A stretch of DNA of 64,000 nucleotides from Tessaracoccus flavus (GCF_001997295.1 NZ_CP019605.1:1550001-1614000), one strand, 5' to 3'; shown: positions 52,095 through 62,204, numbered from the stretch's first letter. Notes: a model not told the origin generated them from the letters alone. Made by a program: numbers and translations.

Positions 52095-52435
52095 AGGTCC
52101 TCGGGACCGGAGAGTTCATCGGCTTCACCGGACTCAACCCCATGCCCGACGGTGTGCCCGGCAGCGGCGATCTGGAGATCGGCTGGCGGATGGCCCGACG
52201 TGCGTGGCACCAGGGTTACGCAACCGAAGCGGCGCGGGCGGCGCTCGACGTTGGCCTCGATCAACTCGGCCTTCCTGCGATCTGGTCCATGACCGCCGTA
52301 ATCAACCTACCGTCGCAGGCCGTGATGCAGCGGCTCGGGATGGAGCGCCACCAGCTCTTCGACCACCCGAGGATTCCGCTGGGGCATGAGCTCCGGCCTC
52401 ACGTCGTCTACAGGATCGACCCTCGCGGCCGGTAA
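52083..52435 (+). pseudogene. Truncated second copy of the RimJ/RimL acetyltransferase gene
   Basis: FIGFTGLNPMPDGVPGSGDL, HQGYATEAARAALDVGLDQL and QAVMQRLGMERHQLFDHPRI match the last two thirds of the protein at 10732-11292. The N-terminal 60 residues are gone. The reading frame now runs back to ATG 52034 through antisense helicase sequence. The junction TCTGGGCGCTGG (52083-52094) is present in both parent genes. Likely non-functional. Confidence 0.85.
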
Positions 52436-52444
52436 CCTAACCGC

Positions 52445-53074
52445 GTGGACTTCCGAGATCTTCCCGATGGACGCCTGCGCGTCACGGCCCAGCAGCGCGA
52501 TCATGCCGCCGCCATCCTCCGCGAAGCCGTGGTGGACGGGCGGCTCACTGTCGAGGAGCTGAACGCCCGCCTCCCTACCGCCCTGAACGCGTTCGCCCGC
52601 GAGGACATCTACCGCATCCTCGACGACCTAGTGCCGGCAGCGGCGCTGCCCGCCGTGGTCGCGGAGCAGGGGCCCATGGGCGACGGGCCCGGGATGAGGT
52701 GGGAGAACCCTCTGCTGATCCGCTCGACGTGGGCGGGTCACCATCAAGAGGGCACGTGGGACCTGCCGCCGTTCGTGGAGATCATCGGCACCGGCTGGGG
52801 AGGCGTCAAGCTCGACTGCACACGTGCCCGGCCGCTGGCGCGGGTCATCGACATCGTGATCACCGGCAACCCCTCGGTGAACCTCATCGTTCCCGACGGC
52901 TGGGGGGTTGACGTGCAGCAGCTGAACGTCAGCGGGCAGTCCGGCACGATCAACTCGATGGTGCCGACGCGGCCAATCGGAGATCTGCCACGCCTGATCC
53001 TCCGGGGGAGCACGACGATGGCCGTGAAGGTGCGCCAGCCCAGACGACGGGAGCGCGCGATCACATCCGGCTGA
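52445..53074 (+). CDS. DUF1707 domain protein with LiaF-like C-terminus
   Basis: A 209-residue protein. Residues 1-60 are a DUF1707 domain (RVTAQQRDHAAAILREAVVD, GRLTVEELNARLPTAL), a short helical module common in actinobacteria. The C-terminal 100 residues form a beta-helix-like stretch (EIIGTGWGGVKLDCTRARPL, VIDIVITGNPSVNLIVPDGW) similar to LiaF-like antibiotic-response proteins. No membrane helix lies between them. GTG 52445 is directly after the acetyltransferase remnant. Confidence 0.8.
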   Translation: MDFRDLPDGRLRVTAQQRDHAAAILREAVVDGRLTVEELNARLPTALNAFAREDIYRILDDLVPAAALPAVVAEQGPMGDGPGMRWENPLLIRSTWAGHHQEGTWDLPPFVEIIGTGWGGVKLDCTRARPLARVIDIVITGNPSVNLIVPDGWGVDVQQLNVSGQSGTINSMVPTRPIGDLPRLILRGSTTMAVKVRQPRRRERAITSG

Positions 53075-53076
53075 AC

Positions 53077-53376
53077 CTAGGACGGCTCGCGCAGTTTCCC
53101 GCTCCTCGCCAGGTCCGGGTCGGTGCAGGACGAGAGGTCGAAGCAGCACGGCCGCCTCTTCCCGCTGTTCATCTTCGAGATGCTCGCCAGCACGCGGCGC
53201 CGCCGTGTCTCCGGGTTCCTGGTCACCTGCACCCACCGGACCCACTCCCACCGGGCCATCGGTGTGAGGTCCGCCCACATCTCGCGGATCTCCAAGGGCG
53301 CCTCGGCTAGGGCGTCCGAGAGGTCTTCGGGCACGTCCGGCTCCGGCCACTCGTCGAGGACTTCGAGTGTGACGTC
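53077..53376 (-). pseudogene. YdeI/OmpD-associated (OmdA) family protein, 5'-truncated
   Basis: About 99 codons match the OmdA C-terminal region: VPEDLSDALAEAPLEIREMW, PMARWEWVRWVQVTRNPETR, RVLASISKMNSGKRRPCCFD ending in a cysteine-containing tail. Intact members have an N-terminal DUF1905 barrel, missing here: a stop lies just upstream of GDVTLEVLDEWPEPD. A GTG at 53346 or ATG-less start could give an 85-90 residue piece. Probably a remnant next to the rearranged helicase region. Confidence 0.65.
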
Positions 53377-53560
53377 TCCTGCTGTACGTCAGGGTGGTCG
53401 AGGAGAACGAACTGGAGGCACGCTTCGGTTCAGAATACTTGGAGTACAAACGCACCACCCCCTTCCTGATCGCTAGAGTGCCCTCACGATCCGCGAAGCG
53501 ATGATGATGGCGACTCCCGGCCACGACCGCTCTCGGCGTTGGGGGCGCGGGTGGCGGCCG

Positions 53561-55816
53561 TCACTCTGATCCCTGTGGCTCGCCGTCGCTATCCCCGGTC
53601 ACCGACGGCAGCAGCTCCGACGGCGACCCGCTGTACGTCACCACCAGCTCGTCGCGGGCCCGCGACGCCGCGACGTACAGCAGCGACCGTTCCCGCAGCT
53701 GCGCCTCGCTGAGCTCCTCGTCGTCGTAGTCGTAAGCCTTCAACCCCATCGGCATCGAGTCCTTGCTCAGCCCGAACAGCAGCACACGGGTGAACTCCGT
53801 GCCCTTCGCCCGGTGCATCGTCAGCGCGACCGGGTAGCCGGGCTTCACCGTCCCGGCCTCCAAAGCCCTCACCTCGACGCCCCGCTCCCCCAGCCCGGCG
53901 ACGACGCGGTCGCGGGTCACCCGGTCGCGCACCAGCACCGCGACTGTCTCAGGCGCCACCTCACCACCAGACACCCAGGAGCCGACGAGGTCGGCTGCGA
54001 AGTCCAGCTCCGCCGTCAGCGTCGGGAACGACCGCACCTCCGGCTTCGGACCCGTGCGCGCCGACAGGTAGCCGGCCATGGTCTCGGCCTCGCCGTCGGA
54101 ATCGACGACCTCCTGCCCGGTCAGCACCCCGACGGCCCACGCCAGGTTCTGCGCGGTGGTGCGGTAGTTGAGCTTCAGCCCCCGCGACCGTCCCTGCGTC
54201 CGGATCCCGTATGCCGAGAGCATCAGCTTCTGCCCGTAGATCCGCTGGTGGGCGTCCTCGGCGATGAAGATGTCGTTGGGCGCCTCGGCCGCCAGCGCCC
54301 GGACCAGCTGCCAGTGGCACGGCTTGAAGTCCTGCCCCTCGTCGACCAGCACGTGCCGGGCGGGCCGCTCCCCCGTGGCCTCCAAGTGGGCGGCGGCGAT
54401 GGAGGCTGCCTCCGCGAAGTCGAGCGTGCCGGCCTCGCGGGCGGCGCCGCGGTAGGCCTCGACGACGGCCCACACCGCCTTGCGCCCCGCCCGCGACAGC
54501 CGTACCCCGCGGCCCGGCCGCGCCACCTTGAGGTAGTCGGCCAGCTGCGTGATGCGGTGCGGGAGGATCACCATCTCGTACTCGGCGGCCAGGAACGCGG
54601 GCTTGCGCAGCTTCTCGTCGAGGTCCTGCCCGGCGCGCAGCACGGCCTGGCGCCAGGCGGCGTCGGTGTCGGTCCGGCCTCCGATGTCGGTCCGCCCGAC
54701 ACCCAGCACGGCCGCGACCGCCTCACTCACATCGGCCCCCGCCGACTGGACCACGGCCCGCGCGAGCGCGTCGATGCCCTTGACGTGCAGGCCGGGCGCG
54801 CCGAGCGCGTCGGCGAAGCGCAGGTCGGGGTCGAGGCGCTCCAGGCTCCGCGACAGCTCAGCCGCCAGGTTGGTGGTGAACGTCGTGACGACGATGGGCG
54901 CGCCCGGGTCCTCGACGGCGAGCCGCCGCGCCCGGTGGAGCACCACGACGGTCTTGCCGGTCCCGGCGCCGCCGGCGATCCGGTAGGGGCCCTGCCAGTT
55001 GCCCCGCACCCAGGTGCGCTGCTGCGGGTGGAGGAACACGCGCCAGGCGGAGAAGTCGCCACCGGTGATGACCCGGCGGAGTTCGTCGGCACCGGCGAGC
55101 TTGGCGAACCCCATCTGGGCGCTGGGGTGGTCGAAGCTGTCGAGGAGCTCCTGGTCGCTCACCGGCTCCGGTTCGACGAACCGGGTGGCGGCCTCCTCGT
55201 GGCTCATCGGCCGGTTCATGATCTCCAGCTCCTGCTGGATCTGCGTGATCGACTCCCCGTCGGCCAGCAGCAGCAGCGCGAGGCCCTGCCATTCCGGCAG
55301 CGTCTGGGCGAAGGCCTGCATCGCGTCCTTGTTGGTCAGCGCGACGGCCTGCTCCGCGGTGGCCGGCGGGATGCCGAGGGAGACGGTGAGGTCGGCGGCG
55401 CTGAACGCGATGAGCGGCTGAGGCGCTGCCGGCAAGGGCTCAACACCAGCTGGCTCCGCCCACGTCAGGACCGGCTCTGGCGCGGCCGCCTCGCTGTACT
55501 CCGGCAGCCCGTTGATGGGGTTGATCGTCAGCTTGACCTTGGCGGCCATCGTGTAGGCGTCGTCGTGGTTGTAGATGCCGTGCACCACATAGGCGGTCGA
55601 GGTGGGCGTGGTGAGCTTGAACAGCAGCGCCCGGTACTGCTGGTCCACCCGGCCGGTGCGGGCGCGGGCGTCGGCGGCGTTGTTGACGGGCTCGATGTGG
55701 AGGCCGGGCGCGCTGTCGTCCTGGGCGAGCTTCTCGAGGAAGCTGTAAGCCTTCTGCTTGATCGACGAGTCGAGCAACTTGTCCTGCTTCGGGTAGATGA
55801 TGACGCTCTCAGGCAC
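53561..55816 (-). CDS. UvrD/Rep-type DNA helicase with RelE/ParE-like N-terminal domain
   Basis: A 751-residue protein. Residues of about 10-95 (IKQKAYSFLEKLAQDDSAPG, ARARTGRVDQQYRALLFKL, YNHDDAYTMAAKV) resemble a RelE/ParE-type toxin fold. A linker to residue 235 follows, then an SF1 helicase: Walker A AGGAGTGKTVVVLHRAR, DEGQDF Walker B, EDAHQRIYG, LKLNYRTTAQN, LTMHRAKGTEF and LLYVAASRAR. The GTG start overlaps the end of the large helicase gene by 8 bp, with GGAAGGAAC upstream, so the two are coupled. Probably a defence-associated helicase. Confidence 0.85.
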   Translation of the reverse strand: MPESVIIYPKQDKLLDSSIKQKAYSFLEKLAQDDSAPGLHIEPVNNAADARARTGRVDQQYRALLFKLTTPTSTAYVVHGIYNHDDAYTMAAKVKLTINPINGLPEYSEAAAPEPVLTWAEPAGVEPLPAAPQPLIAFSAADLTVSLGIPPATAEQAVALTNKDAMQAFAQTLPEWQGLALLLLADGESITQIQQELEIMNRPMSHEEAATRFVEPEPVSDQELLDSFDHPSAQMGFAKLAGADELRRVITGGDFSAWRVFLHPQQRTWVRGNWQGPYRIAGGAGTGKTVVVLHRARRLAVEDPGAPIVVTTFTTNLAAELSRSLERLDPDLRFADALGAPGLHVKGIDALARAVVQSAGADVSEAVAAVLGVGRTDIGGRTDTDAAWRQAVLRAGQDLDEKLRKPAFLAAEYEMVILPHRITQLADYLKVARPGRGVRLSRAGRKAVWAVVEAYRGAAREAGTLDFAEAASIAAAHLEATGERPARHVLVDEGQDFKPCHWQLVRALAAEAPNDIFIAEDAHQRIYGQKLMLSAYGIRTQGRSRGLKLNYRTTAQNLAWAVGVLTGQEVVDSDGEAETMAGYLSARTGPKPEVRSFPTLTAELDFAADLVGSWVSGGEVAPETVAVLVRDRVTRDRVVAGLGERGVEVRALEAGTVKPGYPVALTMHRAKGTEFTRVLLFGLSKDSMPMGLKAYDYDDEELSEAQLRERSLLYVAASRARDELVVTYSGSPSELLPSVTGDSDGEPQGSE

Positions 55817-58800
55817 CGCTTCGTTCCTTCCATGCCGCCGCGATCACGGCCGCGTCGGGCGCGAGGATGCGCCACCCGTCCACCTCGACACCCGGGGTGG
55901 GGTCCAGCTGCACCGCGATCTTCTCGCTCGTCCACACCAGCTCGAACGGCACGCCGTCGAGTTCGTAGCCCACCTCGCCGTCGGGCGCGGCCACGCCGGC
56001 CTCGCTCAGCGCGGCGACGAGGTCCAGAACCTCGGCCGACTCCCCTGCCAGCTCCTCGACGATGGGCTGCCACTCGGCGCCGACGTCGACGCCCCCGTGC
56101 ACGATGTCCACCACCGGAGCCGCCGGAATGGCTGCGGCCGAGCGCGCCTCGAACGCGGCGATCGACGCCGGCAGCAGCGCCAAGACGTTGGCCAGCCGCA
56201 GCCACTCGCGCCAGGCCTCCTTGGCCTCGGGGATGTTGAGGTCGACGGTGTCGTCGAGCACCGCGGCCAGCCGCACCGAGCCGGGGGCCGGGACGCTCAC
56301 CGCGACGACGAGGCTCCCGTGCCGCCAGACCCGGGTCTGCCCGCCCGATCCGGACAGCAGGCCGACCGCGAGGTCGTCCACCGGCCCGTCCGCAGGAGCG
56401 GCGCCGGAGGCGAACACCGAGAACGCCGCAGCACGGGCGAAACGCCCGAGGTTGTCGGGGTCAGGCTGCTGCATCCACCCGGCCAGGAACGCCAGCGGCC
56501 CGGCGAGCAGCGCCTCCCGCGCGGCGGCGGTGTGCTGCATGCTCGGCTCGGCGTTCAGCCTCTGGACCAGGGGCGCTCTGAACCATGACGGCGGCGCCAC
56601 CGCGTCGCCCGCTTCGTCGAGCGCTAGGTCCTGCGCGGTGATCGCCAGCACGAGGGTGCCGCCCTGGCGGAGGATGCGGCGCTTGGCGGCATCGTCGGCG
56701 ATGTTGTTGCACTTCGGTGAGGCGTGGAACTGCCAGCCGTCGGTGAAGATCGCGACGTCGGGCAGGCCCTCGCTGGAGAGGACGAAGTCGGGCTTGGAGT
56801 TGGCGACGTGCACCTGCGGTCGGAGCCGGAACGTGCGGCTGCCGAGGGAGACGGTGATGATGTTGCTTCCGGAGATGCTCGGGGTCTGTTTGACGGTGCC
56901 GCCAAGCTTGGCCGCCAGCCGCAGGAACGCGGCGCGGAACCGCTCCTCCAGCCAGGACTCCCCCGTCGGGTCCGGCGCCGGCGGGGCCTCCGTGATTGTC
57001 CACGACGGCACGAGCGGTGGCTCTCCGCCGTCGATCCCGAGCAGCGTTCGCAGGTGCCGCTCGGCGGCGACCCGGGAGGTGACCTCGCGGTTGTATGGGG
57101 CGGCGAAGGGCAACAGGCAGCGGTGGCAGGACAGGCGCCCCTCGTCGGCGCAGGCGCAGTCCTTGACCCGCTCCAGCGCGCCGGTCAGCACCTGCCACAG
57201 CTCGCGCGGATCGGCCAGCTCGGCGAGGTAGCCGGTGCCGCCGGGGACGAGGTCGTGCAGGAGGAGGGCGTCGCGGTTGTCGAGCAGCGGGTCCTTGATG
57301 AAGGCGACGTCGAGGTGGTCGGGCGCGCCTCCGTAGTTCTCCCGCAGCCCGAGCAGGACGGCGGCGGTGAGGCTCGGCACGGCGAACACGTCGTCGCCGA
57401 ACGCGATGCCCTGCGGCAGGGTGAGAACGACGCCCTCGGTGGTGAGCTTGCGGGTGAGGAGCACGGAGCGGGTGTGCTCCTCGTGGCTGTGGCGGTGCTT
57501 GCACCAGGGCCGATGCTCGTCGCGCTTGTTGGCGAGCCCGGTGCGGTCGAGGTGGCCGCAGGCCTCGCAGATCCGGAACCGGGGCCCGGCGAGCCTGTTG
57601 CCGGCGATGGTGATCTCGCCGGCGGTGTGGCGGCGGGGGCCGAGGTTGTACCAGCGCACGTCCATGCCCTTGAGGTACGCCGCGCCCAGCCCGCCGGTGG
57701 TGTACCAGCGGTGCTGGACGGTCTGCGGGTCGACGTCGGCGGCGGTGACGATGGAGAATCCGGCGCGGACGCGCTCGTCGTTGGAGTCGTCGATGCGGGA
57801 CTCGTCGCGCCGCACGAACGCGGAGACGCGGGTGAGCTCGATGGTCTCGAACCGCTGGCCGACGTCGTTGATGCCGGACTTCCCGCAGCGCGGGCAGGTC
57901 GTCGGGGTGTCGTCGCCCTCGTGGCTGTAGCCGCAGTGGGGGCAGAGCCGGACGGTACGGATGGCGGAGCCGTCGTGGCCCACCTCGACGGCGTCGATGT
58001 CGATCTGGTGGCCGCCGACGTAGAACGACGCGCCGGGCGCGAAGTCGCGCAGGGCGTTGGCGCTGGCGCGGGAGTAGTCGGCGGCCTCGGAGTGGTACTC
58101 GCCAGTGTCTGAGTCGATCCAGCTCATGGTGACGTCGAGCTGTACGGAGTCGTCGACCAGCGAGTAGTTGGGCAGCAGCCCGATCCGCTCGAGCGCGGAG
58201 ATCCAGAAGTCGCCGTAGGCGGCGCCGATCTGGGCCTCGAGCATGCGCTGCTCGGCGCGGGCCTCTTTGAGGGCGCGGGCGTCGTCTTCGCTGTCCTGCT
58301 CGCGGGCCTCGAGGTCGGGCAGTTCGGCGACGAGCTGGTCGAGGCGGTCCTTGAGGTCCTGCTGCTCGGCGTGCCAGCGCTGGGCGGCGTGGCCGATGGT
58401 GGCCACCAGCCCGCTGGAGCCGTCGGGCCCGGGGGTGGCCCATGCACGCAGCGCGTCGGCGGCGTCGGGGCGGAGGGTGGCGGTGAGGTCGCCGTCGACG
58501 GCGAATGCTGCGAGGAAGCGGTCGACCGCGCCGGGTTGCCGGGAGGCCTCGACGAGCTGGTCGAGGAAGGTGGCCTTCCCCCCGGTGGGTTGCGCGAGGG
58601 CGGTGCCGGTGGTGCGGGGGTGGATGGCGTCGGGGTCGCGGGCGAGGCTGTCGGCGAGGTGGGCGATGAACTGGCGGCGGAGGATCTCCTCGGCGCTGAG
58701 GTACGTGGCGGGCGGGGTGACGGCGCCGTTGATGAGGGAGAGCGGGTCGCCGAGGCGGGGCAGGAACTCGCCGCGACCCTGCACGAAGGCCAGGTCCAGC

Positions 58801-61800
58801 GCGTTGCCGGTGAGTCGGCCGGCGCGACCGACGCGCTGGACGTAGTTGCTGACGGTGCGGGGCAGGGAGGCGAGCATCACCGAGGACAGGTCGCCGATGT
58901 CGATGCCCATCTCCAGCGTCGGGGTGGCCACCAGCACGTTGGGCGCGGTGGGGTCGTCGGCGCTGGACTTGAAGGCGTTCTCGTACTTGAGGCGCGTCGC
59001 TGTATCGAGGAGGCTGGTGTGTTCGCGGGCGACGACCCTCCGCACCTCGGAGGAGCGGTAGAGGCGGCGGTAGTAGTTGTCCGCGTCGCCGGAGTGGGGG
59101 GCGAGAGTGCCGGCGCAGGTGGCGTGGAGGCAGGGGCCGCCGTCGAGCTCCGCGCCGGTGTCGAGGCTGACGGGGAACTCGCCGTGGCAGGTGGTGCAGC
59201 GCAGGGTGTGGCGGCCGGCGTCGACGTCAGAATCCTCGGTGGGCGCGACGACGACACGCTCCGGCTCGATGGCGTAGACGGTGGCGCCGCTGCGGGTCTC
59301 GACGGCGTGGAGCAGCTGGTCCTTGGCGAGCTGGTCCAGGAGCGTGCGGGCGAGCACTCCCCCGGTGGAGCCGTCGACGTTGAGGCAACGCCGGGCCCAC
59401 CGGGCGTACCAGGCGCGGGTGCCTGTGACCGGATCGAGCAGCGCCTTGTTCGGCTCGATCTTCGCGCCGCCCACCCGCGGGAAGGCGGGCGTGGAGCGGC
59501 CGGGCGGGAAGGGCGGCATGTACTTCGCGCGGCCCTTCCGGCTCCACAGGTGCCAGCGGTTGCCGTCCTCGGTGACGTATCGCTCGAGCCATGGGTGCCA
59601 GATGCCGCCCTGGGTGCGGATGCGTTCGACCGCGCCGCGGGCCCAGGCGGTGAGCATCCGGTCGTCCACATCGTGGGGGAACAGGCCGGGGTCGAGCGTG
59701 TCGAGCGCCTTCCTGGCGGAGCGCAGCAGGTCGGCGCCGTCGATGGCGACGTGGGCGCTCATGGTGCCGGTGCGCTCCAAGGTGCGGCCGAAGCTGCTGG
59801 TGAGGCCGAACTCGAGAGCGGCGGAGAACAGCAGCCGTTCCTGGGCGATGGCAGTGAGCTTGGCGGGCGGGTTGTCGCGCTCCCAGAACGGCTTGAACTC
59901 CTCCTCGCGGGCGGTGAGGTTGGGTGCGAGCAGCCGGTAGCGCTTGAACTTGTCGTTCTTGGCCTGCTCGACGGCGTGCTCCACCAGGGCGGGCAGCGAC
60001 CGCGGCGCGTCGCCAGCGGCGCGCAGCACGGAGCGCAGGGTGAGGGTGTGGGAGCGGGAGGAGACGAAGCCCGCGCGGTGGGCGGCGTCTTGGACGGAGT
60101 CGACGAAGACCAGCGACTTCTTCTCGGCCTCGTCGAGGGTGGCCTGGCCGAACATGTTGGACAGCGTCACCGACATCAGGGTGGCGATGGCACTGCCGGT
60201 GAAGCGGATGGCGTCGGTCTGCCCGCAGCTGGGGCAGGTGTCCTTGGCGGAGTCGTCGTCGGCGTCCTCACCGACGTGGGTGACGACGCGCAGCACGCGG
60301 CCCTCGCGGACGGCGGTGGGGTCGACGTCGCTCGGCGTGGTGATGATCCGGCGCTCGCGGGGGTCGAACCAGGCCAGCCCGGTCTCGGGTGGGGCGTCGG
60401 AGTCCGCATCCGCTGAGGCGTTGAGGAGGGGACGGAACCGGCCCTCGCGGGTGACGTGGTGGCGTCGGATGTTCTCGTCATTGGCCGCGAGTGTGTCGCC
60501 GACCGGTCCGAGTTCGACGCCCCAGCCGGAGCGGCCGCAGAACCGGCAGTGGATGGCGGGGAACGCGATCCCCCCGCCCTGGGTGGCGTCCTCACTGGCG
60601 GCGGGCGGGCCGTCGTCGGCCCAGCGGAAGCGGGCGGCCGAGTCGGCGTAGCGGTCGATGCGGCTGAGTTCCCGCACCCACATGTGGGCCTCGGTGGACG
60701 GCATGGTCCGGTCGGGCCCGCCGTTCTTGCCGCGTGCCCGAAGGTGGCCGAGGGCCCCGTGGACGGCGATGACGAACCGACGGCGGACGTCCAGCGTCTC
60801 GGGCGTGCCGCGGACGAGCCGCGCGAGCTCAGTGACGTGGGTGGCCTGGGCGGTGGCGTCGAGGAACTCGCGGATGAACGCGCTGGACTTCGCGAGGGTC
60901 TTGAGATCGGCGGTGCCCGGATCCTCGTGCAGGGCGGTCAGCACGATCCGGCACAGCTCCGCCGGCTCTGTGTCGTCGTCGATCTGCGCAACGACGTCCC
61001 CGGCCACCTGCTCCGTGACCTCCACTCCCTCGCCTTCTCCGCTGGCTGAGGAGCCCCTGCCTGCTTGCATTTCCGCTGGTTGAGCCGGGCGCGAGCGGAG
61101 CGAGCCCCGTGTCGAAACCTCAGAAACCGGCAGCCAAGCGCTCAACCTGGCCCCCCCATCCGACCACTCATCAGGAGCCAAGCGCTGCTCCCCCACGACG
61201 CAGCCGTCATCGAGCTTCTCCCCGAACACCCGAGTGGCGAAGTCGACGATGTCCATCGCACCGGACGGCGCATCCTCCCGCGGCCCGAGGGTCGCCGACG
61301 TCCCAACAGGCGAGACTCGCCCCAACGGCCGACCCCACTCCTCCGCACTGTGAGTGTCGCCAGCGCTCCCCCGTTCGGGCCAGTACGATTTCAGCGCCAG
61401 CCCAAGCCGACGCAACAGCATGGCGACGTCCGTGCCCTGGGCCCCGTCGTAGGTGTGGAACTCATCAAGCACCAGATAAGTCAGCGACTCAGCCGACTTC
61501 TCCCACAGCTTCTGGTCGGCAGAACGCAGGAGGAGTTGGTCGAGCATCTTGTAGTTGGTCAGCAGGATGTCCGGCGGGTCGTCACGGATGATCGCCCGGT
61601 CGGTGATGATCCCGTTCTCCGTGACCTTGGTGGCCGAGCCAGATCGCTTCCCATCGGCGGAGACGGCCGCATCGCCGGTGTAGAGGGCCGCAGTGATCGA
61701 ACCCAGAGGCTGGTGCCCTTCCGCGTCGCGCTCGGTGATCAGCCGGGCGAGGCGCTGAGCCTGGTCGTTGGCCAGTGCGTTCATCGGGTAGAGGATGAGC

Positions 61801-62204
61801 GCCTTCATGCCCCCAACGCCCTGCCGGCGAGCGCGTAAACAGTGGTCGAGGATCGGGGACAAAAAGGCCTCCGTCTTGCCCGACCCGGTACCAGTGGTGA
61901 CCAGCGTCGGCTGCGGACGACCGTTCAGGCTGGAGAGCCGCCGGAACGCTGCTGCCTGGTGTGCGTAGGGGTCGAAGCCGGAGGGCATCCGGTCCAACGG
62001 TGAGACGGCTCGGCGTGGGGCCGGGCTGAACGGCATCCCGCTGCGCAGGTAGGGGCCCTTGAACATCCCCTCGCGCTCGTCCTCCAGCATTTCGCGGAGC
62101 GCTGCCTGCGCGTCCGAGTCGACGAGGGCAAACGTAGTGGTGAGGTAGTCAATCAGACCGGCGCAAAGGCGGGTGGCCTGGCGGCCTGGCAGCAACTCAC
62201 TCAC
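55809..62204 (-). CDS. DEAD/DEAH helicase with DUF1998 zinc clusters and C-terminal nuclease-like domain
   Basis: A 2131-residue protein. Helicase core: HQAAAFRRL (Q-like), VTTGTGSGKTEAFLSPILDH (Walker A), VLDEFHTYDG (DEFH), ATPTLEMGIDIGDLSSVMLA and YVQRVGRAGR (motif VI). Many zinc pairs follow (CRFCGRSGWG, CPSCGQ, CTTCHGEF, CPHCGYS...CPRCGKSG, CEACGH). The DUF1998 end is CACADEGRLSCHRCLLPF. The last 300 residues hold a Vsr/DUF559-like core (KPDFVLSSEGLPDVAIFTDG, WQFHAS). GTG 62204 follows AAGGGAGG. DISARM-like helicases share the DUF1998 architecture. A role in phage defence is inferred. Confidence 0.85.
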   Translation of the reverse strand: MSELLPGRQATRLCAGLIDYLTTTFALVDSDAQAALREMLEDEREGMFKGPYLRSGMPFSPAPRRAVSPLDRMPSGFDPYAHQAAAFRRLSSLNGRPQPTLVTTGTGSGKTEAFLSPILDHCLRARRQGVGGMKALILYPMNALANDQAQRLARLITERDAEGHQPLGSITAALYTGDAAVSADGKRSGSATKVTENGIITDRAIIRDDPPDILLTNYKMLDQLLLRSADQKLWEKSAESLTYLVLDEFHTYDGAQGTDVAMLLRRLGLALKSYWPERGSAGDTHSAEEWGRPLGRVSPVGTSATLGPREDAPSGAMDIVDFATRVFGEKLDDGCVVGEQRLAPDEWSDGGARLSAWLPVSEVSTRGSLRSRPAQPAEMQAGRGSSASGEGEGVEVTEQVAGDVVAQIDDDTEPAELCRIVLTALHEDPGTADLKTLAKSSAFIREFLDATAQATHVTELARLVRGTPETLDVRRRFVIAVHGALGHLRARGKNGGPDRTMPSTEAHMWVRELSRIDRYADSAARFRWADDGPPAASEDATQGGGIAFPAIHCRFCGRSGWGVELGPVGDTLAANDENIRRHHVTREGRFRPLLNASADADSDAPPETGLAWFDPRERRIITTPSDVDPTAVREGRVLRVVTHVGEDADDDSAKDTCPSCGQTDAIRFTGSAIATLMSVTLSNMFGQATLDEAEKKSLVFVDSVQDAAHRAGFVSSRSHTLTLRSVLRAAGDAPRSLPALVEHAVEQAKNDKFKRYRLLAPNLTAREEEFKPFWERDNPPAKLTAIAQERLLFSAALEFGLTSSFGRTLERTGTMSAHVAIDGADLLRSARKALDTLDPGLFPHDVDDRMLTAWARGAVERIRTQGGIWHPWLERYVTEDGNRWHLWSRKGRAKYMPPFPPGRSTPAFPRVGGAKIEPNKALLDPVTGTRAWYARWARRCLNVDGSTGGVLARTLLDQLAKDQLLHAVETRSGATVYAIEPERVVVAPTEDSDVDAGRHTLRCTTCHGEFPVSLDTGAELDGGPCLHATCAGTLAPHSGDADNYYRRLYRSSEVRRVVAREHTSLLDTATRLKYENAFKSSADDPTAPNVLVATPTLEMGIDIGDLSSVMLASLPRTVSNYVQRVGRAGRLTGNALDLAFVQGRGEFLPRLGDPLSLINGAVTPPATYLSAEEILRRQFIAHLADSLARDPDAIHPRTTGTALAQPTGGKATFLDQLVEASRQPGAVDRFLAAFAVDGDLTATLRPDAADALRAWATPGPDGSSGLVATIGHAAQRWHAEQQDLKDRLDQLVAELPDLEAREQDSEDDARALKEARAEQRMLEAQIGAAYGDFWISALERIGLLPNYSLVDDSVQLDVTMSWIDSDTGEYHSEAADYSRASANALRDFAPGASFYVGGHQIDIDAVEVGHDGSAIRTVRLCPHCGYSHEGDDTPTTCPRCGKSGINDVGQRFETIELTRVSAFVRRDESRIDDSNDERVRAGFSIVTAADVDPQTVQHRWYTTGGLGAAYLKGMDVRWYNLGPRRHTAGEITIAGNRLAGPRFRICEACGHLDRTGLANKRDEHRPWCKHRHSHEEHTRSVLLTRKLTTEGVVLTLPQGIAFGDDVFAVPSLTAAVLLGLRENYGGAPDHLDVAFIKDPLLDNRDALLLHDLVPGGTGYLAELADPRELWQVLTGALERVKDCACADEGRLSCHRCLLPFAAPYNREVTSRVAAERHLRTLLGIDGGEPPLVPSWTITEAPPAPDPTGESWLEERFRAAFLRLAAKLGGTVKQTPSISGSNIITVSLGSRTFRLRPQVHVANSKPDFVLSSEGLPDVAIFTDGWQFHASPKCNNIADDAAKRRILRQGGTLVLAITAQDLALDEAGDAVAPPSWFRAPLVQRLNAEPSMQHTAAAREALLAGPLAFLAGWMQQPDPDNLGRFARAAAFSVFASGAAPADGPVDDLAVGLLSGSGGQTRVWRHGSLVVAVSVPAPGSVRLAAVLDDTVDLNIPEAKEAWREWLRLANVLALLPASIAAFEARSAAAIPAAPVVDIVHGGVDVGAEWQPIVEELAGESAEVLDLVAALSEAGVAAPDGEVGYELDGVPFELVWTSEKIAVQLDPTPGVEVDGWRILAPDAAVIAAAWKERSGA
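61078..61119. repeat. Dispersed palindromic repeat inside the large helicase gene
   Basis: On the minus strand the repeat reads GGTTTCGACACGGGGCTCGC and continues CTCGCGCCCGGCTCAACC. It is in frame and encodes VSTRGSLRSRPAQPAEM in a variable linker of the helicase. Confidence 0.65.

Noticed and set aside
56461..58443. Second large minus-strand ORF of 660 codons
   Set aside because: It is a frame-shifted reading of the giant helicase and consists mostly of Arg, Pro and Ala.
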